Part shown: one piece after another, positions 35,453-43,889 of the stretch
Position numbering within the stretch: position 1 is the stretch's first letter
How the letters are laid out: each line of letters opens with the position of its first letter
Source: Bradyrhizobium erythrophlei
Lineage (GTDB): Bacteria; Pseudomonadota; Alphaproteobacteria; Rhizobiales; Xanthobacteraceae
Length of the DNA: 64,000 nucleotides
Assembly (NCBI RefSeq): GCF_900129425.1
Contig: NZ_LT670817.1
Location: 3,720,001 to 3,784,000 of the forward strand
Direction of reading: 5' to 3'
Translations under genes and position numbers: made by a program
Notes under the pieces: generated by a model
What the model saw: the letters and a program-made list of their open reading frames with translations, nothing else
Told to the model about the DNA's origin: nothing
The model's database searches: none

Positions 35453-35587
35453 ACGCGCCTAGCTAGCCCCGCCGTTGGCAACGTCGTCGACCGGATGGAG
35501 GCGCTCCGTCGGAGCGTCGGCGGCTTCGAAAGCGTCCAAGCTGCAGCGCAAGCCGGCCGGGTCCAGTTTCGTTGAAGGAGGGATCAC

Positions 35588-36304
35588 ATGAAACCCCACG
35601 TCATCTGCCTGATGGCCTCCAGTGTGGACGGTCGGACGCTCCACAGTCGTTGGCGCCCCAAGGGGTCAGGCGGGGAACTGTTCGAACGTGTGCATGACGA
35701 ACTGGCGGGCGACGCTTGGCTCGTCGGCCGCGTCACCGGGCAGGAGTTCGCCAAGGGCAAGCCGTATCCCCCGTCGACGAATGAGACCTTTCCGCGCGAG
35801 CCCTGGTTCGCGCGACGCGACGCGAAGGCCTATGGCGTCGTGCTCGATGCTCACGGCAAAATCGGCTGGGGCCGTTCAGACATCGGTGGCGATCCGATCG
35901 TTGTCGTCCTGTCCGAGGCAGCTTCGGATGCGCACTTGGCGGGGCTGCGCGGCGAGGGCGTGTCCTACATCTTCGCCGGAAAGTCGGAGCTCGATCTCGC
36001 CCTCGCGCTGGACATCCTCAATCGCGAAATCGGCGTGAAGCGGCTGCTGCTGGAGGGAGGCGGCGGTGCCAACGGTGCCTTTCTGCGCTCGGGATTGGTC
36101 GACGAGCTCAATTTGATCCTGTGTCCAGCCGTGGACGGCGCGAAGGGGGCGCCGAGCGTATTCGACTCCACGGATGTGGAGCCCGATCGCCGAGCCCCCG
36201 TGACGGCGATGACGCTGGAGAGCAGCCAGGCTTTGGAAGGCGGCGCAATGCTGCTGCGGTACCGGATCCAGAACGCCGATGTTCAGGTGGCAACCGGCCG
36301 GTGA
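35588..36304 (+). CDS. RibD C-terminal-type (dihydrofolate reductase-fold) oxidoreductase
   Basis: A 238-aa NADPH-dependent reductase of the RibD C-terminal family. It opens HVICLMASSVDGR, the usual first strand, has AWLVGRVTGQEF, and near residue 158 the Gly-rich LLLEGGGGANGAFL that binds the cofactor, followed by LVDELNLILCPAVDG. No deaminase domain is fused, so it is not a complete RibD; free-standing members act on diverse substrates. GGAGGG six bases before the ATG is a strong ribosome-binding site. Confidence 0.9.
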   Translation: MKPHVICLMASSVDGRTLHSRWRPKGSGGELFERVHDELAGDAWLVGRVTGQEFAKGKPYPPSTNETFPREPWFARRDAKAYGVVLDAHGKIGWGRSDIGGDPIVVVLSEAASDAHLAGLRGEGVSYIFAGKSELDLALALDILNREIGVKRLLLEGGGGANGAFLRSGLVDELNLILCPAVDGAKGAPSVFDSTDVEPDRRAPVTAMTLESSQALEGGAMLLRYRIQNADVQVATGR

Positions 36305-36560
36305 TGCCCGCGCATGACCCACCACATCCAGACCACATCGTTGTCATCGGCGCAGGCGCCCGCGTGCCTGCTGGCCGCCCGCGAAGTCGCCCGCGCGGGC
36401 AGGCGCGAGACAGACGCGGGGGGCGGCGCATCCATCCACTTTCGGCTGCCGACTTCGGATACCCGGCGGAAGGTGGCGCCGAATTCGTTCATGGCGAGTG
36501 GAGTCATCTGCCGAAATTGGGAAACCTCGGCGGTTCGATCCCGTCACCGCCTACCACCGC
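36304..36560 (+). pseudogene. decayed FAD-dependent amine oxidase-like gene (5' part)
   Basis: Frame pieces read PDHIVVIGAGA, the start of a Rossmann FAD-binding fold, then further on DFGYPAEGGAEFVHGEWSHL, the GGAEFVHG motif seen early in flavin monoamine oxidases. Between them the frame contains off-frame Arg-rich sequence, and it stops after about 130 codons without the rest of the enzyme (about 400 aa). Hence a remnant with frameshifts and a 3' deletion. Confidence 0.6.
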
Positions 36561-36778
36561 CGGGCCGTGTTATCCGCACGTATCAAACATCTGGTCACCA
36601 GCCGGTCGCAGGAGCGCATGCATTTGTTCTGATTGGCCCCACCAGTGGGGTTGGCACATCTGCCCACGCAATTTGCGGCTTGATCCTCACATCGCGCGTC
36701 TGTCACTGCTTCCGCCGGTGAGTTGAGGAGCATTCCGGTGCCTATGAGGGTGATCGCGAAGAAAAGGTGCCGTGCCAT
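36551..36778 (-). CDS. small secreted Cys-rich protein (75 aa)
   Basis: Signal peptide MARHLFFAITLIGTGMLLNS ending PAEA, then a short mature part with six Cys (ARCEDQAANCVGRC, NKCMRSCDRLVTRC). Cys spacing suggests three disulfides or metal binding. The ATG at 36778 has AGGAGG six bases upstream, which decides the start; a further in-frame ATG at 36859 is rejected. No known family. Confidence 0.75.
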   Translation of the reverse strand: MARHLFFAITLIGTGMLLNSPAEAVTDARCEDQAANCVGRCANPTGGANQNKCMRSCDRLVTRCLIRADNTARRW

Positions 36779-36836
36779 GGTCGAACCTCCTGAGAAAGGC
36801 GAGCGGGCCACTCTAAATCCTAACCTCTCGACGAGG

Positions 36837-37190
36837 CTAAAACCTACTTTTTTTCCCACCGCATGTTTGCTTTATTTGAATGCCAGTTTGCGATCCAGCG
36901 ATTGCCACCTGTTGCAAGCTCCGCCATCTGGGCGGCAATTCCGATTGCCTTTTGCCGGCATCCGACAGCTTGTCGGTAGGTCGCTTCAGAGTGAAGGTGA
37001 AAATAGCCATCGCAATCGTGGTCAGCGCGGTAACGATCCCACCCGCCTTGTCGAGAACGTGAGCGACCTTGATGCCGATTTCGTAGTAACTAGGGACGAG
37101 AGAAAGAACCAAAACGACAAGGGAAGCGCTAGCAAAGAACGGGGCGGAAACCGTCGGGTCGCCAGTGGCGATTGCGCCATAATACTGCAT
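36837..37190 (-). CDS. hypothetical membrane protein (117 aa)
   Basis: Two hydrophobic segments are visible (SASLVVLVLSLVPSYYEI and GGIVTALTTIAMAIFTFTL), followed by a polar tail. There is no clear ribosome-binding site and I recognise no family. Position next to a small secreted-protein gene gives no hint. It could be genuine or a chance frame. Confidence 0.4.
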   Translation of the reverse strand: MQYYGAIATGDPTVSAPFFASASLVVLVLSLVPSYYEIGIKVAHVLDKAGGIVTALTTIAMAIFTFTLKRPTDKLSDAGKRQSELPPRWRSLQQVAIAGSQTGIQIKQTCGGKKSRF

Positions 37191-37514
37191 CGGCGGGCAG
37201 CGGCTTGCGCGGGAGCCGCGGTTGGACAGTGATACAATCTAATCCGGCGCCAAATCGCGCTGAATTCGCGTTCAGACTGGAGAACTCTTCGGCACCAGGC
37301 GAGGTCGCACTTGATCGCTCCCTTCGTCGAAAAGATTTCTGCGGCGAAGTGCGCCGCCAGCGCGCCGAGGAAACCTCGCGTGCGGCGCGCTCATCACACT
37401 CGCGGTGCTTGGCACCGGGGCAGCGCCGCTTCGGATGGTCGAAAAAGAACCCAGAGCTGTTCCAACGCCCTGGCCGGTCGCCGCGGATCGCAACTCGAAC
37501 TGGGCCGTCTTGGC

Positions 37515-39377
37515 ATGACGAGGACGAGCATAGTTTTGTGGAGCGTAGTGTTTTTGATATTCGCTACAGTGGGAGCGGCCGCCGAGCCACGCCGAGTCCT
37601 GATCGTGCACGCTTTCGGGCATGCCTACTCGCCGTGGAGTGATATGGCCGGAAGTTTTCGCGCAGAACTCATCAAGAGGTCGCCGGAACCGATCGATCTC
37701 TACGAGGTCTCGCTCGACACGGCCAGGATCCAAGACCCCGAGGATGAGGGGCCGTTCGTCGAGTACATTCGTGCAATTCTTTTGGGACGTAAACTCGACT
37801 TGATCGTGCCGGTGGGTGCCCCAGCGGCGTTCTTCATGCAACGCTACCGGCAGCGGCTGTTCCCAACAACGCCCATGCTAATCGTTGGAGCGGACGTGCG
37901 GCGCATTCCCAGCGCAACACTTACGGAAAAAGACGCGGCCGTGCTGTTGGATCTCGATCTCCCGGCCTATCTCAAGAACATTCTGCACCTGCGGCCTGAA
38001 ACGACAGATATAGCAGTCGCTGTCGGCAATTCTCCCGTTGAGCGATTTTGGACTTCGGAACTTCATCGCGATTTTCAGCCGTTTGCGGATCGAGTGAATA
38101 TCACGTGGTTCAATGATCTGACGCTTGGCGAGATGCTAAAGCGCGCCGCGACCATGCCGCCGCAATCCGTCATCTTCTGGTTTCTGCTTTCTGAGGACGC
38201 GGCGGGCGTTCCCTATTCGGAGGACCGAGCCCTGGAAGCGATGCGCCAAGTAGCAGTTGTGCCCATTTTCGGTATGGGCGACTACCAACTCGGCCGAGGC
38301 ATCGTCGGTGGTCCTTTGATGCAAACCAGCGTGCTGGGTCGGGAGGCGGCGGAGGCAGGTCTTCGCATTTTAGGGGGGGAGATGGGAGGCGGCATCAACC
38401 CTCCCTTGGTGGGATTCGGCGCACCGGTCTACGATTGGCGAGAGCTACAGAGATGGAAAATCGAGGAGGCCCTGCTGCCCCACGGCAGCATCGTTCAATT
38501 TCGTCAGCCGACCGTATGGCAGCAATATCGCTCGCAAATTATCGGCGCCCTGGCCATAGGGCTCTTCCAGGCAGCGCTGATCGCCGGATTGCTGTTGGAG
38601 CGACAGGCTCGCAAGCGCGAGGCCGAGCAGGCCGGCAAGGCGAGAATGGAGACCGGTCGGTACCGCGAAAATCTCGCGCATCTGGTGCGTGTTCACACGG
38701 TCGGCGAGATGTCGACCGCAATTGCGCATGAGGTCAATCAGCCGCTCGTGGCCATCAAGAACTACGCGCTCGCCGCGCGCCGGCGGCTAGCTGGCGTTAT
38801 GGATGCAGCCAAGGTGGAGGAGTTGCTGGACAAGATCGAGGCGCAAGCCTCGCGCGCAGGCAACGTACTGCAGTCCCTGCGGGCGATGGTGAAAAAGCAC
38901 GACCCGGAGACGACCGAGATTGAAGTCGGCGAACTGATCGCCGATGCCGTGAAGCTGGTGGAAATGGAAATCCGCAATGTGAACATCCGGGTCGAATCGG
39001 CAATCTCGCCCGATCTTCCACGTGTATTCGGCGACGGAATTCAGATCCAGCAGGTAGTGCTGAATCTAACGCGCAATGCCATCGAGGCGATAGAGGAGGC
39101 TGGAATCGCCAATAGCGTTATCAAGGTAGGGGTCGTTGCCACGGCAGAAAACGAAATCGCCGTGAGCGTCGCCGATTCCGGACCGGGAATTTCGCCCGAG
39201 GATGCCGAGCATATTTTCGATCCGTTCTACTCAACCAAGGGAGGAGGATTGGGGGTCGGGCTTTCTATCTCCCGCGCTATCGTTGAAGCACACGGCGGTC
39301 GGCTGTCGCTGGCTCCCAACAAGGGCGGCGGATGCGTGTTCCAATTCACGCTGCCGGTCGCGAATGAAGGAAACTGA
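37515..39377 (+). CDS. membrane histidine kinase with ABC-binding-protein-like sensor
   Basis: A 620-aa sensor kinase. Residues 1-23 are a signal/membrane segment; about 26-330 is a periplasmic domain resembling ABC_sub_bind-type solute-binding proteins (RRVLIVHAFGHAYSPWSDM, VPVGAPAAFFM, GMGDYQLGRGIVGGPL); a membrane helix lies at about 340-360; then HisKA with phospho-acceptor His405 in AIAHEVNQPLVAIKNYA, and the ATPase with LNLTRNAIEAI, DSGPGIS and GGLGVGLSIS. Start at 37515 is the ATG right before the signal segment. The response regulator follows four bases later, so they should be partners. Ligand unknown. Confidence 0.93.
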   Translation: MTRTSIVLWSVVFLIFATVGAAAEPRRVLIVHAFGHAYSPWSDMAGSFRAELIKRSPEPIDLYEVSLDTARIQDPEDEGPFVEYIRAILLGRKLDLIVPVGAPAAFFMQRYRQRLFPTTPMLIVGADVRRIPSATLTEKDAAVLLDLDLPAYLKNILHLRPETTDIAVAVGNSPVERFWTSELHRDFQPFADRVNITWFNDLTLGEMLKRAATMPPQSVIFWFLLSEDAAGVPYSEDRALEAMRQVAVVPIFGMGDYQLGRGIVGGPLMQTSVLGREAAEAGLRILGGEMGGGINPPLVGFGAPVYDWRELQRWKIEEALLPHGSIVQFRQPTVWQQYRSQIIGALAIGLFQAALIAGLLLERQARKREAEQAGKARMETGRYRENLAHLVRVHTVGEMSTAIAHEVNQPLVAIKNYALAARRRLAGVMDAAKVEELLDKIEAQASRAGNVLQSLRAMVKKHDPETTEIEVGELIADAVKLVEMEIRNVNIRVESAISPDLPRVFGDGIQIQQVVLNLTRNAIEAIEEAGIANSVIKVGVVATAENEIAVSVADSGPGISPEDAEHIFDPFYSTKGGGLGVGLSISRAIVEAHGGRLSLAPNKGGGCVFQFTLPVANEGN

Positions 39378-39381
39378 CGAC

Positions 39382-39990
39382 ATGTCAGAGCCCACAGTGT
39401 TTATTGTCGACGACGACGACGCAGTACTGGATTCGATCGCGGAACTGGTGATGTCGGTCGGCCTGCGCGCGGCTACGTTTCGTTCCGCGCGGGAGTTTCG
39501 GGACATCTTCAACCCCGAGCAGCCGGGGTGCCTGGTACTTGACGTTCGCATGGCGCATACCAGCGGGCCTGCGCTCCAGGACGAGCTAAACACAATCGGT
39601 GCGCGCATCCCGATTGTGTTCATCAGCGGCCATGGAGACATCGCCGTCGCCATCAAGACGATCAAAGCCGGCGCCGTCGACTTCGTTCAAAAACCATATC
39701 ATGAACAACAATTGCTCGACAGCATCAATGAGGCGCTGCGGCGCGATGCTGAGGCTCGGCAGGTTACGGGTAATGGCGAGGGCTTCGCCGAACGTCTGGC
39801 AGCATTGACGGAACGTGAGCGCGAAGTTTTGGAGCAAGTGGTGCAGGGACTGTCCAGCAAATCGATCGCCAGGGTGCTCGACATCAGCTACCGAACCGTG
39901 GAACTGCATCGCGGCCACATCATGGAAAAGCTTCGAGTTCGTTCGGTCGCAGAACTGATCCGGCTCGTCATCGAGCAACGCAATGCTTGA
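39382..39990 (+). CDS. FixJ-like response regulator, partner of the upstream kinase
   Basis: A 202-aa regulator: receiver with acidic pocket VDDDDA, phospho-acceptor Asp54 in LVLDVRMAHTSG, Thr/Ser of FISGHGD and Lys of VQKPY; then LuxR-type HTH LTEREREVLEQVVQG, SKSIARVLDISYRTVELHRG. Start is the ATG at 39382 with AAGGA ten bases upstream; an in-frame ATG at 39364 inside the kinase end is possible. Tight linkage to the kinase gene marks a two-component pair. Targets unknown; the nearby sulfatase operon is a candidate. Confidence 0.94.
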   Translation: MSEPTVFIVDDDDAVLDSIAELVMSVGLRAATFRSAREFRDIFNPEQPGCLVLDVRMAHTSGPALQDELNTIGARIPIVFISGHGDIAVAIKTIKAGAVDFVQKPYHEQQLLDSINEALRRDAEARQVTGNGEGFAERLAALTEREREVLEQVVQGLSSKSIARVLDISYRTVELHRGHIMEKLRVRSVAELIRLVIEQRNA

Positions 39991-40159
39991 ACCGTCAACG
40001 CACGGTTGGCGGCTACCATAGGGGTCGTACGTATTTCCTCATATTGTTCGTTGACCCAAGCCGGATCACCCTCAGCAAGTGTCCTTTGACGTCCGGCCAG
40101 GTCCGACGCGGCGGCCGCCGCGTCGCCCGACCATCGTTAGCGGGTCGATGTGAGGGCTC

Positions 40160-40531
40160 ATGGCCGAAACGATCTACATCGTGGATCCGCTTCCGGACGA
40201 GCGTCGCCGCATCGTCGACGCACTTGCGAATGAACCGGTTCATGTGGAGTGGTACGATGACGCCGCGGAATTCCTCGATCAGGTTGCCGCAACCGCCTCC
40301 GGGTGCGTCCTGGTACCTCTCGACCTGCCCGGCATCGGGTTGCGCGCGCTGATGGACGAGATCAACCGTCGGCACCTTCCGCTTGCGGTCATCGTGATTG
40401 GACGCGATTCGGAACTGGCGATTGCCGTCGAACTGGTGCGTTTCGGCGCTTTCGACTTTCTCGAGCACCCGTTTACCGATCGGCGGCTTAGATCCGTCAT
40501 ACGGCGTGCCATCGGGGCTGTGTCGGAATAA
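40160..40531 (+). CDS. atypical receiver lacking the phospho-acceptor (pseudo-receiver)
   Basis: A 123-aa protein with the fold pattern of a FixJ-like receiver: TIYIVDPLPDERRRIVDAL, then CVLVPLDLPGIG where active receivers have LVLD-x-x-MPG, and FDFLEHPFTDRRL where they have FLTKPF. The phospho-acceptor Asp is replaced by Pro and the conserved Lys by His, and the acidic pair is weakened to VDP. It therefore should not be phosphorylated normally. It could act by protein contact with the neighbouring kinase or regulator. It is 169 bases after the FixJ-like gene, same strand. Confidence 0.8.
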   Translation: MAETIYIVDPLPDERRRIVDALANEPVHVEWYDDAAEFLDQVAATASGCVLVPLDLPGIGLRALMDEINRRHLPLAVIVIGRDSELAIAVELVRFGAFDFLEHPFTDRRLRSVIRRAIGAVSE

Positions 40532-40559
40532 ACCGCGGCAGATAGAGGGGAGGGCAATC

Positions 40560-40700
40560 GATGTATCCGCCCAAGTCACCAGCGTTTTCGCAATGGTGCT
40601 GGTCGACCGCAGCAAAATCGCGCTCGACGATCCCGTCAGCAAATACATTCAGTCCTTTGCCGCCATGAAGGTCGGTGTCGAGCGCGTCCTAGGATTGGCT
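40560..40700 (+). pseudogene. scrap of a class C beta-lactamase-like serine hydrolase
   Basis: Plus-strand codons read AQVTSVFAMVLVDRSKIALD, DPVSKYIQSFAAMKVGVE. This matches the segment after the active-site Ser in beta-lactamase/esterase-like proteins (xPITSVAAMxLVExGKLxLDDPVSKYIPxF). The catalytic SxxK upstream and all downstream domains are missing. Confidence 0.6.
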
Positions 40701-41020
40701 GGCTTTGCAAGCGTACTCGATCGCGTGATGTCCGCAGCTTGAACACGCCTAAACTTCTCGGAAAAATTTCTACAACGGATTGGATGCCGAGCAGTTTCTA
40801 ATGGTTGATCGCGTCCATTCATGACGCCTCCTTGTGTCGAGCGTTGAGTCCGCAGCTCCTTGTATGTCGGCAACAGGTGTTTCCACGTACGTGAATACGT
40901 GCTCGCTGCGATAGCCCGACGCAATTCGCTTCCGTAGCATCAACCAGCGATTGAACGCTGTCTTTGCGGGCCGCAGGTTCTTTTCGATTGATAGCGGCCA
41001 CCCAACAAAGGGGTCAGCTA

Positions 41021-42004
41021 ATGAATATTCAAAACGAGACTTTCGCAAATGTTGGGGATTCCGGAGTCGCGCCCGCGTCAATGGTGTTCATTCCCGGAGG
41101 CACTTATCGGATGGGATCGGACCGGCACTATCCCGAAGAAGCGCCCGCCCATCGCGTCACGGTCGACGGATTCTGGATCGACGCGGCCCCCGTCACAAAT
41201 CGCCAGTTCCGGCAGTTTGTTGAAGCGACCGGTCATATCACCGTCGCTGAGATTGCCCCTGACCCGAAAGATTATCCGGGTGCGCTGCCGGGCATGCTGA
41301 AGCCGGGCTCTCTGGTCTTCAGTCCGCCGGATCATCCAGTTGACCTTCGCAATTTCGCGAACTGGTGGACCTTCATGTTCGGCGCCACTTGGCGTCGGCC
41401 GTACGGCAAGGGCAGTTCGATCCGCGGCCTTGACGATCATCCCGTCGTGCACGTCGCATACTCCGACGCGCTCGCGTGCGCGACCTGGGCCGGCAAGGAA
41501 TTGCCGACCGAGGCGGAGTGGGAATTCGCCGCGCGCGGCGGGCTTGACGGCGCCGAATATGCCTGGGGTGAGGAGTTCACGCCGCATGGCCGTCACATGG
41601 CCAATACCTGGCAGGGTGAATTTCCCCGCCAGAACACCAAAGCCGACGGTTTCGAGCGCACGTCGCCGGTCACCGCGTTCCCGCCGAACGGTTACGGTCT
41701 GTACGACATGATCGGCAATGTCTGGGAATGGACGGCGGACTGGTACTCGCCGCGGCACCAAGCCGATGCACCGAAAGCCTGCTGCATCCCGGAGAACCCG
41801 CGCGGCGGGCGCGAGGTCGACAGCTACGACCCAAGGACGACCAACGTGAAAATTCCGCAGAAGGTCATCAAAGGCGGCTCGCATTTGTGCGCGCCGAACT
41901 ACTGCCGACGTTACCGGCCGGCTGCGCGGCATGCGGAGCCGGTCGACACATCCACGAGTCATCTTGGCTTCCGATGCATCCGACGAGCAGCCTCTGCTTC
42001 ATGA
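41021..42004 (+). CDS. formylglycine-generating enzyme (SUMF1 family), aerobic sulfatase maturase
   Basis: A 327-aa FGE. It begins MVFIPGGTYRMGSD after a short lead, has LPTEAEWEFAARGG, GNVWEWTADWY, and the C-terminal active-site block KGGSHLCAPNYCRRYRPAAR with Cys290 and Cys295, the pair that binds copper, and ends in STSHLGFRC. This is the catalytic type, not a pseudo-FGE lacking the Cys pair. It oxidises the Cys of sulfatase motifs to C-alpha-formylglycine using oxygen. AAGGGG lies eight bases before the ATG. Its stop codon is 20 bases from the sulfatase start, so they are co-expressed. Confidence 0.95.
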   Translation: MNIQNETFANVGDSGVAPASMVFIPGGTYRMGSDRHYPEEAPAHRVTVDGFWIDAAPVTNRQFRQFVEATGHITVAEIAPDPKDYPGALPGMLKPGSLVFSPPDHPVDLRNFANWWTFMFGATWRRPYGKGSSIRGLDDHPVVHVAYSDALACATWAGKELPTEAEWEFAARGGLDGAEYAWGEEFTPHGRHMANTWQGEFPRQNTKADGFERTSPVTAFPPNGYGLYDMIGNVWEWTADWYSPRHQADAPKACCIPENPRGGREVDSYDPRTTNVKIPQKVIKGGSHLCAPNYCRRYRPAARHAEPVDTSTSHLGFRCIRRAASAS

Positions 42005-42024
42005 CGAAACGGGAGAATGACGCC

Positions 42025-43812
42025 ATGCTTGATTGCAAACTCACAGATCCGACACCTGCAATCCCGTCCGCGCCGTGCAGGACGGAGGGATCGCGCAAAC
42101 GATCCTGCGCCATGTTGCTTGGGACGACGATGTTGATGTCGCTGTGCGGACTGGTCAGCACGCCGGCGGTGGCGCAGCAACCGCCACAAAAACCCAACAT
42201 CGTCTTCATCATGGGCGACGACATCGGCTGGATGCAGCCGAGTATCTACCATCGCGGCCTGATGGTGGGCGAAACACCCAACATCGACCGTATCGGGAAC
42301 GAGGGCGCGATCTTCATGGACTATGTCGCCATGCAGAGTTGCACCTCCGGGCGCAACGCCTTCTTCACGGGCATGTACCCGCTGCGCACGGGCATGATCC
42401 CTCCGCAGCTTCCCGGCAGCCCATCCTACCTGCGGCCCGGCACTCCGGCTCTTGCACAATTCCTGTACGATCTCGGCTACACCACCGGCGAGTTCGGCAA
42501 GAACCACCTGGGCGACCATACCGCGGCCCTGCCGACCGCGCACGGCTTCCAGGAATACTGGGGCTACCTCTATCACCTCGATGCGATGCAGCAGGTGAGC
42601 TTCCCCGACATCAATACGACCCCGCTCGTGCAGGGCGTCGCTCCGCCATGCAAGAACACGCCCATCCCCGGTATCGCCGAAGTTCCTGGCGCCGTGGATC
42701 CCACGACAACGTTATGCCTGACGCCTCCGCGCCCGGTGCTCTGGTGCAAGTCGTCCGACGGCACGGAGAAGAACCAGATGTGCACGGACGAGGGCCCGCT
42801 GACGCTGGAGCGGTCGAAAACGGTGGACGAGGAAATCTCCACCAAGGTGGTCGACTTCATCGACCGCAACGACCCGAAGAAGACCAACAAGCCTTTCTTC
42901 GTCTGGTACAACCCGGCGCGCATGCACGTCACGACCGTATTGTCGCAGAAGTACATGGACATGGTCGGACAGCCGGGCGGCAAGGACTGGGGCGTCAACG
43001 AAGCCGGCATGAAGCAGATGGATGACAACATCGGCGTCGTTCTCAAGAAGCTGGAAGACATTGGCCAACTCGACAACACCATCGTCGTGTTCACCACCGA
43101 CAACGGCGCCGAGGCGATCAGCTTCCCGGACGGCGGCGTCACCCCGTTCAAGGGCCAGAAGGGCGAGGCCTGGGAAGGCGGCTATCGTGCTCCGATGGTC
43201 GTGCGCTGGCCGGGCCACATCAAGCCGGGAACGGTCAAGAACCAGTTGTTTGCCGCGCTCGACTGGGTCCCCACGTTTGTCGATATCGCCGGTGGGCCCA
43301 AGGGCGATGGGCTGAAGACTCAGATCGAGGCCGGTTCGTACCCCGGCATCGTCAAGACCACGCTCGACGGCTTCGACCAACGCGCCTATCTCGAAGGCAC
43401 CTCGGAAAAGTCGGCGCGCGATCACTTCTTCTATTTCTCCGGGGCGACGCCGTCCGCGGTGCGCTACAAGAACTGGAAGATGTACTACACGATGTCGCAG
43501 CCAGGGCCGGCCGGCTGGATCATGCCGCTCGTCCCCTTCCACTTTACCTTGGTCCAGAACATCAAGCGCGATCCATTCGAGCAGGCGGTTGGCATCGACC
43601 AGAAGACCGCCATGAGCCTCGGTGGTGCGCTCGGCGGTCCAGTGACTGCCTTCCAGTATGACTGGAACATGTTGCCCATCGGTCAGCAGCTGTGGCTGGG
43701 CCATCTGCTGTCGTACGAAAAATACCCGCCGCTGCAGGCTCCCGAGAGCTACAACCTCAGCGGGATCCTGGAGCAGGTCAAGAAGGCGAACGCCGGTCAC
43801 GCGAGCGACTAG
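42025..43812 (+). CDS. arylsulfatase, Cys-type (first)
   Basis: A 595-aa sulfatase with an N-terminal signal-like segment (about 29-50, ending TPAVAQQ). The metal-binding DD is at GDDIG (65-66), and the modification motif is CTSGR with Cys106 the residue that becomes formylglycine; the third position is Ser instead of the usual Pro or Ala. Further on come GEFGKNHLGDH and FTTDNGAE, which complete the active site. It hydrolyses organic sulfate esters in the periplasm, freeing sulfate. I set the start at 42025, with GGGAGA eight bases upstream; the longer frame overlaps the FGE gene. A perfect hairpin follows the gene. Confidence 0.93.
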   Translation: MLDCKLTDPTPAIPSAPCRTEGSRKRSCAMLLGTTMLMSLCGLVSTPAVAQQPPQKPNIVFIMGDDIGWMQPSIYHRGLMVGETPNIDRIGNEGAIFMDYVAMQSCTSGRNAFFTGMYPLRTGMIPPQLPGSPSYLRPGTPALAQFLYDLGYTTGEFGKNHLGDHTAALPTAHGFQEYWGYLYHLDAMQQVSFPDINTTPLVQGVAPPCKNTPIPGIAEVPGAVDPTTTLCLTPPRPVLWCKSSDGTEKNQMCTDEGPLTLERSKTVDEEISTKVVDFIDRNDPKKTNKPFFVWYNPARMHVTTVLSQKYMDMVGQPGGKDWGVNEAGMKQMDDNIGVVLKKLEDIGQLDNTIVVFTTDNGAEAISFPDGGVTPFKGQKGEAWEGGYRAPMVVRWPGHIKPGTVKNQLFAALDWVPTFVDIAGGPKGDGLKTQIEAGSYPGIVKTTLDGFDQRAYLEGTSEKSARDHFFYFSGATPSAVRYKNWKMYYTMSQPGPAGWIMPLVPFHFTLVQNIKRDPFEQAVGIDQKTAMSLGGALGGPVTAFQYDWNMLPIGQQLWLGHLLSYEKYPPLQAPESYNLSGILEQVKKANAGHASD

Positions 43813-43834
43813 CCGAACAACGCAATTCGAGGAC

Positions 43835-43860
43835 GCGGGCGCCCGACATAGGGCGCCCGC
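43835..43860 (+). terminator. perfect 10-bp hairpin after the first sulfatase gene
   Basis: GCGGGCGCCC, loop GACATA, GGGCGCCCGC. It lies 22 bases after the stop codon. No T-run follows, so it may attenuate or stabilise the transcript rather than terminate it. Confidence 0.55.
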
Positions 43861-43889
43861 GGATTGCGCGGACACGGTTCTGAGAATGT

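Noticed and set aside
37311..37514. Longer N-terminus for the histidine kinase
   Set aside because: The 68 extra residues are basic and Cys-containing with no relation to a signal segment; the ATG at 37515 directly precedes the signal peptide.
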